Positions 8,855 to 17,783 of a stretch of 41,926 nucleotides of DNA are shown here, piece after piece (position 1 is the stretch's first letter; every line of letters begins with the position of its first letter). Where the stretch lies: positions 1 through 41,926 of the forward strand of contig CASELE010000012.1 in assembly GCA_949288735.1 (NCBI GenBank), in the 5' to 3' direction. The notes beneath the pieces were generated by a model, which had not been told where the DNA came from, did not search any database, and was given only the letters and a program-made list of their open reading frames with translations. Origin of the DNA: an uncultured Alistipes sp. (GTDB lineage: Bacteria; Bacteroidota; Bacteroidia; Bacteroidales; Rikenellaceae). The translations under genes and the position numbers were made by a program.

Positions 8855-9596
8855 ACTTTTCGATGAGGCGGTCGTACCCCTCCTTTTCGAGTTTCAGGGC
8901 AAGGCTCTTGTCGCCCGTATAGATGATACGGCCGCGGTAGAGCACGTGCACCACGTCGGGGACGATATAGTCGAGCAGCCGCTGGTAGTGGGTGATGACC
9001 ACCGTGGCGTTCTGGGGCGTATGGAGCCGCGTGACCCCCGTAGCCACGATGCGCAGCGCGTCGATGTCGAGGCCCGAATCGGTCTCGTCGAGAATGGCCA
9101 GCTTCGGGTCGAGCATCGCCATCTGGAAGATCTCGTTCTTCTTCTTCTCGCCGCCCGAGAAACCCTCGTTCACGGCCCGCGACGTAAGCTTCGGGTCGAG
9201 CTCCACGACAGCGCTCTTCTCGCGCATGAGACGCAGGAACTCGGCCGCACCGAGAGGCTCCTCGCCACGGTAACGCCGCTGCTCGTTCACGGCCAGCTTC
9301 ATGAAATTGGCCATCGTGACACCCGGAATCTCCACCGGATACTGGAATCCGAGGAAGAGCCCCAGCCGCGCCCTCTCCTCAACGGGCATCGCCAGCAGGT
9401 CGCGGTCCAGGAAACGCACCGTTCCGGCCGTCACCGTAAACTTCTCGCTGCCGGCCAGCACCGAAGCCAGCGTGCTCTTGCCCGAACCGTTGGGTCCCAT
9501 GATGGCGTGCACCTCGCCGGCCTTCACCTCGAGGTCGATGCCCCGGAGGATCTCCTTGCCCTCGACCGAAGCATGCAGATTTTTTATGCTCAGCAT
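8841..9596 (-). CDS. sufC: Fe-S assembly ATPase SufC
   Basis: 251 aa, the standard length. An ABC-type ATPase that drives rearrangement of the SufBC2D scaffold during cluster assembly. The start MLSIKNLHASVEGKEIL is chosen because family similarity begins there. Walker A GPNGSGKST is at residues 34-42, the Q-loop is in FLGFQYPVEIPG, the signature is FSGGEKKKNE and Walker B is LAILDETDSGLD. The KKKNE signature variant and TDSGLD are hallmarks of SufC rather than of transport ABC proteins. sufB ends 57 bp upstream and sufD overlaps the 3' end. Confidence 0.96.
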   Translation of the reverse strand: MLSIKNLHASVEGKEILRGIDLEVKAGEVHAIMGPNGSGKSTLASVLAGSEKFTVTAGTVRFLDRDLLAMPVEERARLGLFLGFQYPVEIPGVTMANFMKLAVNEQRRYRGEEPLGAAEFLRLMREKSAVVELDPKLTSRAVNEGFSGGEKKKNEIFQMAMLDPKLAILDETDSGLDIDALRIVATGVTRLHTPQNATVVITHYQRLLDYIVPDVVHVLYRGRIIYTGDKSLALKLEKEGYDRLIEKYGAE

Positions 9597-9653
9597 ATCG
9601 TCGTTTCTATGTTCTTCGTACGGCACGCGCACCCGGCGGCGTGCCGCCATGCA

Positions 9654-11099
9654 CTATCCTATCGTTCCCTCGAGATTGATGGCCAGCAATTTCTGCGCCT
9701 CGACGGCGAACTCCATCGGCAACTTGGCCAGCACCTCCCGGGCATATCCGTTCACGATCAGCCCCACGGCATCCTCCGTGGAGAGTCCCCGCTGACGGCA
9801 GTAGAGAAGCTGCTCCTCCGAAATCTTCGAGGTGGTCGCCTCGTGTTCGACCACGCCCGTCGGGTTGCGGCTGTCGATCTCGGGGAAGGTGTGGGCCCCG
9901 CAGCGGTCGCCGATGAGCAGCGAGTCGCACTGCGAATAGTTGCGGGCATGTTCGGCCCCCTTCGCGATACGCACCAGACCGCGGTAGGCGTTCTGGCTGC
10001 TGCCGGCCGATATGCCCTTCGAGACGATGCGGCTGCGCGTATGGCGCCCGATGTGGATCATCTTCGTGCCGGTATCGGCCTGCTGACGGTTGGCGGTCAT
10101 CGCCACCGAGTAGAACTCGCCGACCGAATGGTCGCCCGCGAGCACGCAGCTCGGATACTTCCACGTGATGGCCGACCCGGTCTCGACCTGGGTCCACGAC
10201 AGCCGGGCGTTCTCGCGGCAGAGGCCGCGCTTGGTGACGAAGTTGTAGACGCCGCCACGCCCCTCACGGTCGCCCGGATACCAGTTCTGCACGGTCGAAT
10301 ACTTCACCTCGGCGTCGCGTTCGACTACAATCTCGACCACGGCCGCGTGCAGCTGGTTCTCGTCGCGGCGGGGCGCCGTACACCCCTCCAGATAGCTCAC
10401 GTAGGAGCCCTCGTCGGCCACGATGAGCGTCCGCTCGAACTGCCCCGTACCGGCCGCATTGATGCGGAAGTAGGTCGAGAGCTCCATCGGGCAGCGCACC
10501 CCCTTGGGGATGTAGCAGAACGACCCGTCGGAGAAGACCGCGGCGTTGAGCGCCGCATAGAAGTTGTCCGTATGGGGAACAACGCTGCCGAGGTATCTCT
10601 TCACCAGTTCGGGATGGTCGCGCAGCGCCTCCGAAATCGAGCAGAAGATGATGCCCTTCTCGGCCAGCGTCTCGCGGAAGGTGGTCTTCACCGAGACGGA
10701 GTCCATCACCGCGTCGACGGCGACACCCGCCAGGGCCATCTGCTCCTCGAGCGGGATGCCCAGCCGGTCGAACGTGCGCTTGAGTTCGGGATCCACCTCG
10801 TCCATCGAATGGAGCGTCCGGGTCCGCTTCGGCGCGGCATAGTAGATGATCTCCTGAAAGTCGATCGGAGGTATGGTCAGATGGGCCCACGTGGGCGGTT
10901 CGAGCGTCAGCCAGTGACGGTAGGCCTTCAACCGCCGCTCGGTCATCCACTCCGGCTCGCCCTTCTTCTCGGAGATAAGCCGCACGATCTCCTCGTTCAA
11001 CCCCTTGCCGATGGTCTCGGTCTCGATGTCCGAAGTAAAGCCGTAGCGGTATTCCTGATCTCCGAGGCGTTCCAGTATCTCTTTTTCCTCTTTTGCCAT
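9654..11099 (-). CDS. sufB: Fe-S cluster scaffold SufB
   Basis: 481 aa, standard for SufB. The core scaffold subunit that receives sulfur from SufS and holds the nascent cluster. The start [17 protein letters not shown] at 11099 lies 19 bp downstream of a complete promoter. Conserved blocks include [67 protein letters not shown] with the conserved cysteine, and [20 protein letters not shown] with the conserved glutamate. It is the first gene of the suf operon. No regulator-binding motif (IscR-like or SufR-like) was recognised upstream. Confidence 0.96.
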   Translation of the reverse strand: MAKEEKEILERLGDQEYRYGFTSDIETETIGKGLNEEIVRLISEKKGEPEWMTERRLKAYRHWLTLEPPTWAHLTIPPIDFQEIIYYAAPKRTRTLHSMDEVDPELKRTFDRLGIPLEEQMALAGVAVDAVMDSVSVKTTFRETLAEKGIIFCSISEALRDHPELVKRYLGSVVPHTDNFYAALNAAVFSDGSFCYIPKGVRCPMELSTYFRINAAGTGQFERTLIVADEGSYVSYLEGCTAPRRDENQLHAAVVEIVVERDAEVKYSTVQNWYPGDREGRGGVYNFVTKRGLCRENARLSWTQVETGSAITWKYPSCVLAGDHSVGEFYSVAMTANRQQADTGTKMIHIGRHTRSRIVSKGISAGSSQNAYRGLVRIAKGAEHARNYSQCDSLLIGDRCGAHTFPEIDSRNPTGVVEHEATTSKISEEQLLYCRQRGLSTEDAVGLIVNGYAREVLAKLPMEFAVEAQKLLAINLEGTIG

Positions 11100-11117
11100 A
11101 TCAAGCGGAATATCGTG

Positions 11118-11147
11118 CAAAGATACAAATTCGATTCCGATTTGCAA
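11118..11147 (-). promoter_or_regulatory. Promoter of the suf operon (TTG-N19-TATCTTTG)
   Basis: On the minus strand TTG (11147-11145), 19 bases, then TATCTTTG (11125-11118). This matches both elements of the Bacteroidota housekeeping promoter. The -7 box ends 18 bp before the sufB ATG, so the leader is very short and leaves little room for a riboswitch. Confidence 0.7.
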
Positions 11148-11209
11148 GCGTCCGCGCGCAAGGCCGCCGCACAACGCCGCCGAGAGGGGCACCGGAACGC
11201 CGGTACACG

Positions 11210-11242
11210 AAAAATCCCGCGCGGGACTCAGCCTGCGCGGGA
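11210..11242 (-). terminator. Intrinsic terminator of tRNA-Ser
   Basis: On the minus strand TCCCGCGC (from 11242) pairs with GCGCGGGA (ending 11215) around a 12-nt loop, followed by five T. It begins five bases after the tRNA CCA end and separates the tRNA from the suf promoter. Confidence 0.8.
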
Positions 11243-11246
11243 CCTT

Positions 11247-11338
11247 TGGCGGAGAGAACGAGATTCGAACTCGTGGTACGGGTTGCCCCGTACGTCGGTT
11301 TAGCAAACCGGTGGTTTCAGCCACTCACCCATCTCTCC
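11247..11338 (-). tRNA. tRNA-Ser(GCU)
   Basis: A class II tRNA read on the minus strand: acceptor GGAGAGA pairs with TCTCTCC, discriminator G, CCA encoded at 11249-11247. The anticodon loop TTGCTAA gives anticodon GCT (11304-11302), reading AGC/AGU serine codons. A long variable arm (stem GTACGGG/CCCGTAC) and T-loop GTTCGAATC are visible. Its own promoter (11368-11398) and terminator (11210-11242) make it a single-gene unit. Confidence 0.96.
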
Positions 11339-11367
11339 GGAAGCCGCTCCTTACTCGTGCGGCGGAG

Positions 11368-11398
11368 CAAAAGTAGGGTAAAATTACCAATTCGCCAA
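11368..11398 (-). promoter_or_regulatory. Promoter of tRNA-Ser (TTG-N20-TACTTTTG)
   Basis: On the minus strand TTG (11398-11396), 20 bases, then TACTTTTG (11375-11368), a TAnnTTTG match, 29 bp upstream of the mature tRNA 5' end. Confidence 0.6.
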
Positions 11399-11493
11399 AT
11401 ATTCGGCCCAAGAAAATTCATACGGCCCGGCCGACGGCACCGCTTCGCCGCCACGGAAGACGTACGGCATGCGTGCCGCCCAGGCTGCGGCAA

Positions 11494-11521
11494 GGGCCGC
11501 CGCACGGTTCTGCGGCGGCCC
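11494..11521 (-). terminator. GC-rich hairpin downstream of the DUF4251 gene
   Basis: An 11-bp perfect stem (GGGCCGCCGCA with its complement) closes a 6-nt loop, 37 bp past the DUF4251 stop. There is no T-tract on the minus strand. Likely transcript-end structure of the uvrA-DUF4251 unit. Confidence 0.45.
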
Positions 11522-11558
11522 CGCGGACCCGAGGGGACGGGGCTCGCGCGCGGTTGGC

Positions 11559-12122
11559 TCAGTAGAGCTGCGAGAGGGTGCCCGTATACTGCACGGTGCT
11601 GTACCAGGGATTGGCGACGGTCAGGTTGACACCACCCGTCGTGGTGGATATTTCGAGCGTGAAGGTGTAGGTCGAGGCGGTGAAGAGGGTCGAGGAGAAG
11701 GTCACCGTCCACCCGTCGCGGGTCTGCTCGGCCGTATATCCGTCGACGCTGCCGAGCGTGTAGTTGAGCACAGTCGTATAGTAGGGTACCGTATAGCCCT
11801 TGATATAGGGCAGGCAGATGTCTACGGTCGAATCCCAGACGCCGAGGCTGTAGTTCGGATTGAGCAGCTGCACGACCTCGCCCGCCGGCATGCGCTGCAT
11901 GGTCTGCGGGTTGAACTGGTAGTTGCGCGAACGGACCGTCGAATCGATGTGCCGCACATACTCCGCCATCCGCTGCGCCCGGCGCTGCGCCCGTTCCTGG
12001 CGGTTCTCGACCTGCTGCTGCGACGGAGTCCTTTTCACTGCGGTCTGCTCCGTCCCCCGGACCGCGGCTCCGGCGCCTGCAGAGAGCAGCAGACCCAGAG
12101 CGATGGCATAAAACTTTTTCAT
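11559..12122 (-). CDS. DUF4251 family secreted protein
   Basis: 187 aa with a signal peptide (MKKFYAIALGLLLSAGAGAA). A charged Q/R/E-rich linker (about residues 30-60) precedes a beta-rich domain with NYQFNPQTMQRMPAGEVVQL, LPYIKGYTVPYY and GWTVTFSSTLFTASTYTFTL, the pattern of the Bacteroidota DUF4251 family, ending in LSQLY. Location is probably periplasmic; there is no cysteine lipobox. Function is unknown for the family. The gene lies 54 bp downstream of uvrA on the same strand, with no promoter box that I could find in the gap, so it may be read through from uvrA. Confidence 0.8.
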   Translation of the reverse strand: MKKFYAIALGLLLSAGAGAAVRGTEQTAVKRTPSQQQVENRQERAQRRAQRMAEYVRHIDSTVRSRNYQFNPQTMQRMPAGEVVQLLNPNYSLGVWDSTVDICLPYIKGYTVPYYTTVLNYTLGSVDGYTAEQTRDGWTVTFSSTLFTASTYTFTLEISTTTGGVNLTVANPWYSTVQYTGTLSQLY

Positions 12123-12176
12123 GATGCAGAGGATTGGTTCTGCACCACACCGTGCAAATACGATGCCCGCGGGACA

Positions 12177-14999
12177 CTAAAGGCCCATATCGGCAAGAAA
12201 TCGGCCCGTATGGCTTCCGGCGCAGCGCGCCACCTCGCGGGGCGTCCCGGCCGCGACGATGCGGCCGCCTCCGTCGCCCCCCTCGGGTCCGATGTCGATG
12301 ATGTGGTCGGCCGTCTTCACCACGTCGAGGTTATGCTCGATGACGATGACCGTGTTGCCGCGGTCGACCAGCTTGCCCAGTACGTCGAGCAGCTGGCGGA
12401 TATCCTCGAAGTGGAGACCCGTCGTAGGTTCGTCGAGGATATAGAGCGTGCGGCCCGTATCGCGGCGCGAGAGTTCGGCCGCCAGCTTGATGCGCTGGCT
12501 CTCGCCGCCCGAGAGGGTCGTGCAGGGTTGGCCGAGGGTGAGATAGCCCAGGCCCACATCCTCTATGGCCTTAAGTTTCTGGTAAATGGACGGAACGTTC
12601 TCGAAGAACTCGGCGGCGGCGCGGACCGTCATGTTCAGCACGTCGTCGATGTTGCGTCCCTTGTAGCGCACCTCGAGCGTCTCGCGGTTGTAGCGGTGAC
12701 CGCCGCAGGCACGGCAGGTGACGTAGACGTCGGGCAGGAAGTTCATCTCGATGGTCTGCACCCCCGCACCGCGGCACTCCTCGCAGCGGCCGCCCCTCAC
12801 GTTGAAGGAGAAGCGGCCCGCCTTGAAGCCGCGAATCTGCGCGTCGGGGGTCTTTTCAAAGAGCTTGCGGATATCGGTGAAGACATCGGAATAGGTGGCC
12901 GGATTGCTGCGCGGCGTGCGTCCTATGGGCGACTGGTCGACCACGACCAGCTTGTCTACCAGCCCGATGCCCTCGACCGAATCGTAGGGCAGCGGTTCGG
13001 CGGACGAACGGTAGAGCGCCCGGCTCAGTATGGGGCGCAGCGTCTCGTTCACGAGCGTCGACTTCCCCGAACCGCTCACGCCCGTCACGCAGATGAGTTT
13101 GCCGAGCGGGAACTCCGCATCGATACCCTTCAGGTTGTTGCCGCGCGCCCCGCGCACGACGATGCGCTCTCCCGACCCTTCGCGGAGACGCTCCGGAACC
13201 TCGATACGGCGGCGGCCGGTCAGGTAGTCGGCCGTCACTGTCCCGCTCTTCAGTATCTCGTCGAAGCGGCCCGCCGCCACGATGCGCCCCCCCCGGTTGC
13301 CGGCCAGAGGCCCGACATCCACGATGTAGTCGGCCGCGCGCATCATCTCCTCGTCGTGTTCGACCACGATGACCGAGTTGCCCGCATCGCGCAGCTCCTC
13401 GAGGCTGCGGATAAGGCGCCGGTTATCACGCTGATGCAGTCCGATGGAGGGTTCGTCGAGAATATAGAGGACGTTCACCAGCTTCGAGCCTATCTGGGTC
13501 GCCAGCCGGATGCGCTGGCTCTCGCCTCCCGAGAGCGACCGGGCCGCACGCGAGAGCGTGAGGTAGCCCAGCCCCACGTCAAGCAGGAAACGGGTCCGCT
13601 CGCGGATCTCCTTGATCACTTCGCGGGCAATGGTCCGCTCGCGTTCGGACATCTGCGCCTCGAGCCCCTCGAGCCATCGCGCGAAATCGGCAATCGAGAG
13701 ATCCGAGACCTCGGCTATATTGCGGCCGGCTATGCGGAACTGAAGCGCCTCGCTCTTCAGACGCGTGCCGCTGCAGAGCGTACAGGTGCGGTAGACGAGG
13801 AACTGCTCGCGCCAGCGGCGGCTGCGGGCCGACTCCTCGTCGTCGGCCGCGGCGGCGAGATACTCGCCCACCCCCTCCCACGGCATCAGCCCGACGCCGT
13901 TGCCGCCCGCAAGGCCCGTCGTGTCGACGGCAAGAGGTTCGGGGTCGCCGTAAAGGATGGCGTTCATCCCCTCCTCGGAGATCCGCTCCACGGGGTCGTC
14001 GAGCGTGAATCCGTAACGTCGGCCGAGCGTCTCGAGCCGTGCGAAGAGCAGGTTGTCGCAGTAGCGTCCCAACGGCTCCACCGCCCCCTGACGCAGCGAG
14101 CGCGAAGGGTCGGGAATGAGCTTCGCCCGGTCGAATACGGGTTCGACGCCCAGTCCGTTGCAGCGGGGACAGGCCCCCTTCGGAGAGTTGAAGGAGAAGG
14201 TATGGGGAGCCGGATCCTCGAAGGCTATTCCGGTCGTGGGACACATCAGCCGGCGCGAGAAGTAGCGCATGCGCCCTGTCCCGTAGTCGTAGACGGCCAT
14301 CGTCCCCCGGCCCTGCCGCATCGCCTCCCGCAGCGAGCCCATCAGCCGCGCCGCGCCGTCGGGAGCCGGCACGAGGCGGTCCACGACCAGCTCCACGGTA
14401 TGGACCTTGTAGCGATCGAGGCGCATACCCGCCTCGATCTCGCGGATATCGCCGTCGATGCGGGCATAGAGATAGCCCCGCTTGGCCAACGACTCGAAGA
14501 GCTCGCGGTAATGGCCCTTGCGGCCCTGCACCACGGGGGCTGTCAGCGCGATTTTCCGCCCGGCAAACTCCGTGACGATGAGTTCGGCGATGCGGTCGTC
14601 CGTATAGTGGACCATCTCCTCGCCCGTAGCGGGCGAATAGGCGCGCGAGGCTCGGGCATAGAGCAGACGCAGGAAATCGTTGATTTCGGTCACGGTACCC
14701 ACCGTCGACCTCGGATTCTTGTTGGTGGTCTTCTGCTCGATGGCCACGACGGGGCTCAGACCCGTGATCTTGTCCACATCGGGCCGCTCCATCGTTCCGA
14801 CGAACTGCCGCGCATAGGAGGAGAGCGTCTCCATGTAGCGGCGCTGCCCCTCGGCATAGATCGTATCGAAGGCCAGCGACGACTTGCCCGAACCGCTCAG
14901 GCCCGTGATGACCACCAGCTTGTGGCGCGGAATGGCGACATCCACGTTCTTCAGGTTGTGGACCCGCGCACCGAATATCTCGATTTTATCCTCTTTCAT
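12177..14999 (-). CDS. uvrA: Excinuclease ABC subunit A
   Basis: 940 aa, the usual length of UvrA1. The damage-recognition ATPase of nucleotide excision repair; it loads UvrB on damaged DNA. The start [18 protein letters not shown] is the conserved N-terminus. The two ABC modules have Walker A motifs GLSGSGKSS (residues 33-41) and GVSGSGKST (near residue 640), each with an LSGGESQRI signature and an ILDEPS/ILDEPT Walker B. The C-terminal zinc finger is complete ([10 protein letters not shown] and [10 protein letters not shown]). The N-terminal one is not: near residue 250 the first pair reads CPTTG rather than CPxCG, while the second pair ACPRCNGLG is intact. A TATCTTTG promoter box lies 53 bp upstream. 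Confidence 0.97.
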   Translation of the reverse strand: MKEDKIEIFGARVHNLKNVDVAIPRHKLVVITGLSGSGKSSLAFDTIYAEGQRRYMETLSSYARQFVGTMERPDVDKITGLSPVVAIEQKTTNKNPRSTVGTVTEINDFLRLLYARASRAYSPATGEEMVHYTDDRIAELIVTEFAGRKIALTAPVVQGRKGHYRELFESLAKRGYLYARIDGDIREIEAGMRLDRYKVHTVELVVDRLVPAPDGAARLMGSLREAMRQGRGTMAVYDYGTGRMRYFSRRLMCPTTGIAFEDPAPHTFSFNSPKGACPRCNGLGVEPVFDRAKLIPDPSRSLRQGAVEPLGRYCDNLLFARLETLGRRYGFTLDDPVERISEEGMNAILYGDPEPLAVDTTGLAGGNGVGLMPWEGVGEYLAAAADDEESARSRRWREQFLVYRTCTLCSGTRLKSEALQFRIAGRNIAEVSDLSIADFARWLEGLEAQMSERERTIAREVIKEIRERTRFLLDVGLGYLTLSRAARSLSGGESQRIRLATQIGSKLVNVLYILDEPSIGLHQRDNRRLIRSLEELRDAGNSVIVVEHDEEMMRAADYIVDVGPLAGNRGGRIVAAGRFDEILKSGTVTADYLTGRRRIEVPERLREGSGERIVVRGARGNNLKGIDAEFPLGKLICVTGVSGSGKSTLVNETLRPILSRALYRSSAEPLPYDSVEGIGLVDKLVVVDQSPIGRTPRSNPATYSDVFTDIRKLFEKTPDAQIRGFKAGRFSFNVRGGRCEECRGAGVQTIEMNFLPDVYVTCRACGGHRYNRETLEVRYKGRNIDDVLNMTVRAAAEFFENVPSIYQKLKAIEDVGLGYLTLGQPCTTLSGGESQRIKLAAELSRRDTGRTLYILDEPTTGLHFEDIRQLLDVLGKLVDRGNTVIVIEHNLDVVKTADHIIDIGPEGGDGGGRIVAAGTPREVARCAGSHTGRFLADMGL

Positions 15000-15051
15000 C
15001 TCCTCGTCCGTCCCGCACGGCACCGGACACGATGCGCACGGAACGGCCCCG

Positions 15052-15059
15052 CAAAGATA
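15052..15059 (-). promoter_or_regulatory. -7 box (TATCTTTG) of uvrA
   Basis: TATCTTTG on the minus strand, 53 bp upstream of the uvrA ATG. No TTG at -33 spacing, and no SOS-box-like palindrome was recognised next to it. Confidence 0.5.
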
Positions 15060-15101
15060 CGATTCCTTTCCGATTCGGGGAAGACGACGCCGCTTTTCCG
15101 C

Positions 15102-15121
15102 TCCGCGCGGATCCGCGCGGA
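15102..15121 (-). terminator. 20-nt perfect palindrome after the nitrilase gene
   Basis: TCCGCGCGGATCCGCGCGGA reads the same on both strands and is also a direct repeat of a 10-mer. It lies 33 bp past the nitrilase-family stop and lacks a T-tract on the minus strand. Probable transcript-end hairpin. Confidence 0.4.
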
Positions 15122-15153
15122 CGGCCCCGCACCCGCCGGACGAAACGCCCCCG

Positions 15154-15930
15154 CTACCCCTCCTGCACGAGGCGGAAGGGGTCGGCATCCATCCATGCGG
15201 GGAATGTACGGCGGAAGGTGCGCTGTGCCTCCAGGTCGAGTTCGGCCCGGAGGAGCTCCTCGCCCGCCCCCGCCTCGACCACGGTGCGGCCCATGAAGTC
15301 AATCACGGCCGAATCGCCCGCATAGTCGGTCGAAGGGTCGCTGCCCGTGCGATTCACCCCTATCACGTAACACTGGTTCTCGATGGCGCGGGCCCGCAGC
15401 AGCGTACGCCACACCTCTCGGCGGCGGGCACTCCACGAGGCGCAGCAGAGGATGGCGTCGTAGTCGCCGCGGCAGCGGCTCCAAACCGGGAAGCGCAGGT
15501 CGTAGCAGACGAGCAGCAGAAAGCGGCATCCGGCATATTCGGCCACCCGGCGGTCGCTCCCCGCCACATAGGCGGCAGCCTCGCCGCCCGGCCGGAAGAG
15601 ATGGCGCTTGTCGTAGCTGCACCCGGGTCCTTCGGGCGTAACGAAGAACATCCTGTTGCGAAGCCCCTCCCCGTCACGTACGGCCGCCGTCGCCACGACG
15701 GCACGGTCGCCGTCGCCGGCCCACCGGCGCATGGCGGCGGCGATGCGGCCGCCGTCGGCCGGTTCGGCCGCGGGGCCGGGATCGGTCATGAAGCCCGTGG
15801 CGAACATCTCGGGCAACACCGCCACGTCGGCCGCGGCAGAGGAGACGAGACGCTCCGCACGACGGAGGTTGTGCTCCACCGCACCCCACTCCATATCGGT
15901 CTGACAGAGGGCAATAGTCGGTTTCGTCAT
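15154..15930 (-). CDS. Nitrilase-superfamily amidase (omega-amidase/YafV-like)
   Basis: 258 aa from [16 protein letters not shown] at 15930; the start ten codons upstream would sit in the promoter box at 15959-15966. The catalytic triad of the carbon-nitrogen hydrolase family is in place: E41 (LPEMF), K108 (YDKRHLF) and C142 ([10 protein letters not shown]). The pattern [17 protein letters not shown] and YDLRFPVW fits the YafV/Nit2 omega-amidase group, which hydrolyses alpha-ketoglutaramate and similar omega-amides after glutamine transamination. The exact substrate cannot be read from sequence. Cytoplasmic and monocistronic, divergent from the cvfB-like gene. Confidence 0.85.
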   Translation of the reverse strand: MTKPTIALCQTDMEWGAVEHNLRRAERLVSSAAADVAVLPEMFATGFMTDPGPAAEPADGGRIAAAMRRWAGDGDRAVVATAAVRDGEGLRNRMFFVTPEGPGCSYDKRHLFRPGGEAAAYVAGSDRRVAEYAGCRFLLLVCYDLRFPVWSRCRGDYDAILCCASWSARRREVWRTLLRARAIENQCYVIGVNRTGSDPSTDYAGDSAVIDFMGRTVVEAGAGEELLRAELDLEAQRTFRRTFPAWMDADPFRLVQEG

Positions 15931-15958
15931 GGTCTGCCGCAAAGTGCCTTTTCCCGAC

Positions 15959-15966
15959 AAAGATAG
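15959..15966 (-). promoter_or_regulatory. -7 box (TATCTTTG) of the nitrilase gene
   Basis: TATCTTTG on the minus strand, 29 bp upstream of the chosen ATG. It excludes the upstream alternative start at 15960, which overlaps the box. Confidence 0.55.
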
Positions 15967-16008
15967 GCAAATTTCCCCGCCGGCGGAGGTCCGCTCGGGA
16001 AAAAAGGC

Positions 16009-16016
16009 TATTTTTG
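16009..16016 (+). promoter_or_regulatory. -7 box (TATTTTTG) of the cvfB-like operon
   Basis: TATTTTTG matches TAnnTTTG, 27 bp upstream of the ATG at 16043. It stands back to back with the nitrilase promoter, 42 bp away. Confidence 0.55.
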
Positions 16017-16042
16017 CAGCCGTAAATCAGATTCGCACCACC

Positions 16043-16885
16043 ATGCTCAGTGCCGGAAAGACCCAGACCCTCACCGTCGCCCGCGTGTCGGACTACGGAC
16101 TCTACCTCGCCGACGACGAAGGAGTCGAGGTGCTCCTGCCCAACCGTTTCGTCTCGCTCGCCGACCACGTGGGCGACACGAAGGAGGTCTTCGTCTATCA
16201 CGATTCGGAGGACCGGCTGGTCGCCACCACCGAACAGCCTCTGCTCCGCGTGGGCGAAGCGGGATTTCTGCGCGTGGTGGACCGCACGTCCCACGGCGCC
16301 TTCCTCGACTGGGGTCTCAGCGGCAAGGATCTCTTCCTGCCGAACCGCAACCAGCAGGGGGCCGTCGAGGTGGGGGGCCGCTGTCTGGTCTATCTCTACG
16401 AAGACGGTATCACGGGCCGCTGCGTTGCGACCATGCGGCTCAAGAGCTACATCCGCAACGACCGCATCGGAGTGCGCCCGCGCGAAGAGGTGACGCTGCT
16501 CGTCGCCTCGGAGAGCCCCATCGGATACCGCGTGGTGATCAACGACCGCCACTGGGGGATGCTCTACCGCAACCAGCTCTACCGTCCCGTCGCCATAGGC
16601 GACCGGCTGCGCGGCTACGTGAGCCGCATCACCGAAGACGGACGCATCGACACGAGCCTCCAGCCGCAGGGATATGCCCGTGCGCTGGACGGGGCCGGAA
16701 CGCTGCGGCAGCTGCTCGAGGCGAACGGCGGACGGCTGCCGCTGGGCGACGGCAGCTCGCCCGAAGAGATCGCCCGCCTCGCCCGCATGAGCAAGAAGAG
16801 CTTCAAACGGGCCCTCGGCGTCCTGCTCCGCAACGGCGAGGTCGAGGCCGGCGACTGCGAAATCAGAATCAGACGGAACGGATAA
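16043..16885 (+). CDS. S1-like RNA-binding protein, CvfB/YitL family
   Basis: 280 aa from MLSAGKTQTLTVARVSDYG; the longer open frame upstream runs through the promoter and is not used. The family has several S1-like OB folds followed by a C-terminal winged helix. OB-fold strands are visible in LTVARVSDYGLYLADDEGVE, FLRVVDRTSHGAFLDWGLSG with DLFLPNRNQ, and GDRLRGYVSRITEDGRID. The C-terminal winged helix is ARMSKKSFKRALGVLLRNGE. CvfB binds RNA and affects virulence factors in Staphylococcus; in Bacteroidota its role is unknown. The stop TAA overlaps the ATG of the methyltransferase (TAATG), so the two are translationally coupled. Confidence 0.85.
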   Translation: MLSAGKTQTLTVARVSDYGLYLADDEGVEVLLPNRFVSLADHVGDTKEVFVYHDSEDRLVATTEQPLLRVGEAGFLRVVDRTSHGAFLDWGLSGKDLFLPNRNQQGAVEVGGRCLVYLYEDGITGRCVATMRLKSYIRNDRIGVRPREEVTLLVASESPIGYRVVINDRHWGMLYRNQLYRPVAIGDRLRGYVSRITEDGRIDTSLQPQGYARALDGAGTLRQLLEANGGRLPLGDGSSPEEIARLARMSKKSFKRALGVLLRNGEVEAGDCEIRIRRNG

Positions 16886-17652
16886 TGGGCAGACTGGCTA
16901 CCGCCGAACGGGTCTCGCGCGAGGCCTCGGACAACTTCGTCTTCCAGCGCTCGCTGCTCGCCTACGAGGAGGCGGCCGGGCGCGTGGGGGGCGACGTACT
17001 CGAAATAGGAACGGGAACGGGCTACGGCGCGGAGCTCATCGCTCCGCACGCCGCACGCTTCGTCACCGTGGACAAGCACCGTCCCGACCCACCGGTAGAG
17101 GAGTCGGAGCGCGTGCGCTTCAAGCGTATGGTCGTCCCGCCGCTCGATTTCGGGAGCGGCAGCTTCGACTTCGTACTCTCGTTCCAGGTCATCGAGCACA
17201 TCCGGCGCGACCATGACTTCGTACGCGAGGTACGGCGCGTCCTGCGGCCCGGCGGAAGCTTCATCCTCACCACGCCAAACGCCCCCATGTCGCTCACGCG
17301 CAATCCGTGGCACGTGCGCGAATACACCGCCGACGGACTGCGCGAGCTGCTGCTCGGGGAGGGCTTCTCCGAAGTGGAAGCACTCGGTGTCTTCGGCGGC
17401 GAACGGGCCATGGCCTACTACGAACGCAACCGCCGCGGCGTGGAGCGCATCACGCGGTTCGATCCGCTGGACCTGCAGCACCGTCTGCCACGCGTTCTGC
17501 TGCAACTCCCCTACGATCTGCTCAACCGCCTCAACCGGCGGCGCCTGCTGCGCGACGACCGTGAACAGACCCTCTCCATCACGACGGCCGACTACATGCT
17601 GGGACCAGCGGCCGACGACTGCTTCGACCTCTTCTTCATCGCCCGCAGATAA
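16885..17652 (+). CDS. Class I SAM-dependent methyltransferase
   Basis: 255 aa. The SAM-binding motif I VLEIGTGTGYGAELI (about residues 39-53) is followed by an acidic ribose-binding loop VTVDKH, then SFDFVLSFQVIEHIRRDHDF and VRRVLRPGGSFILTTPN, the UbiE/methyltransf_11 pattern. The C-terminal third (YYERNRRGVERITRFDPLDL onward) is basic and helical and does not show a recognisable substrate domain. The start overlaps the cvfB-like stop by one base. The acceptor is unknown; small molecules or glycolipids are as likely as RNA. Convergent with the nucleotidyltransferase, with a terminator between them. Confidence 0.85.
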   Translation: MGRLATAERVSREASDNFVFQRSLLAYEEAAGRVGGDVLEIGTGTGYGAELIAPHAARFVTVDKHRPDPPVEESERVRFKRMVVPPLDFGSGSFDFVLSFQVIEHIRRDHDFVREVRRVLRPGGSFILTTPNAPMSLTRNPWHVREYTADGLRELLLGEGFSEVEALGVFGGERAMAYYERNRRGVERITRFDPLDLQHRLPRVLLQLPYDLLNRLNRRRLLRDDREQTLSITTADYMLGPAADDCFDLFFIARR

Positions 17653-17700
17653 CGCGCTCCGGCCCGCAGCCGCACCCCGGCCGCAGTCCGAGGGCCATAC

Positions 17701-17736
17701 GAAAAAGATTCGCTCCGCCCGTCGGGCGGAGCGAAT
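17701..17736 (-). terminator. Intrinsic terminator of the nucleotidyltransferase gene
   Basis: A 13-bp perfect stem (17708-17720 with 17724-17736) closes a 3-nt loop. On the minus strand the stem is followed by CTTTTT, so it terminates the minus-strand gene; the plus side lacks a T-run but the hairpin may still stop convergent transcription from the methyltransferase. Confidence 0.8.
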
Positions 17737-17783
17737 GTTGCGGACGACGGAGGGTTCCGCACGGGACACGGCGTTCTCTCCTG

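Noticed and set aside
11099..11150. Possible riboswitch or regulator site ahead of sufB
   Set aside because: The promoter box ends 18 bp before the ATG, leaving no room for a riboswitch, and I found no IscR-like palindrome.
8946..11303. Open frame of 785 codons on the plus strand opposite sufC and sufB
   Set aside because: It runs through sufC, sufB, the suf promoter and the tRNA-Ser gene; not compatible with real features.
11247..11338. tRNA-Ser as an integration site for a mobile element
   Set aside because: No integrase gene, no repeated tRNA end and no foreign-looking sequence is next to it.
11469..15296. Open frame of 1275 codons on the plus strand
   Set aside because: It covers uvrA, DUF4251 and part of the nitrilase gene in antisense; no family motif is visible and the three minus-strand genes are clear.
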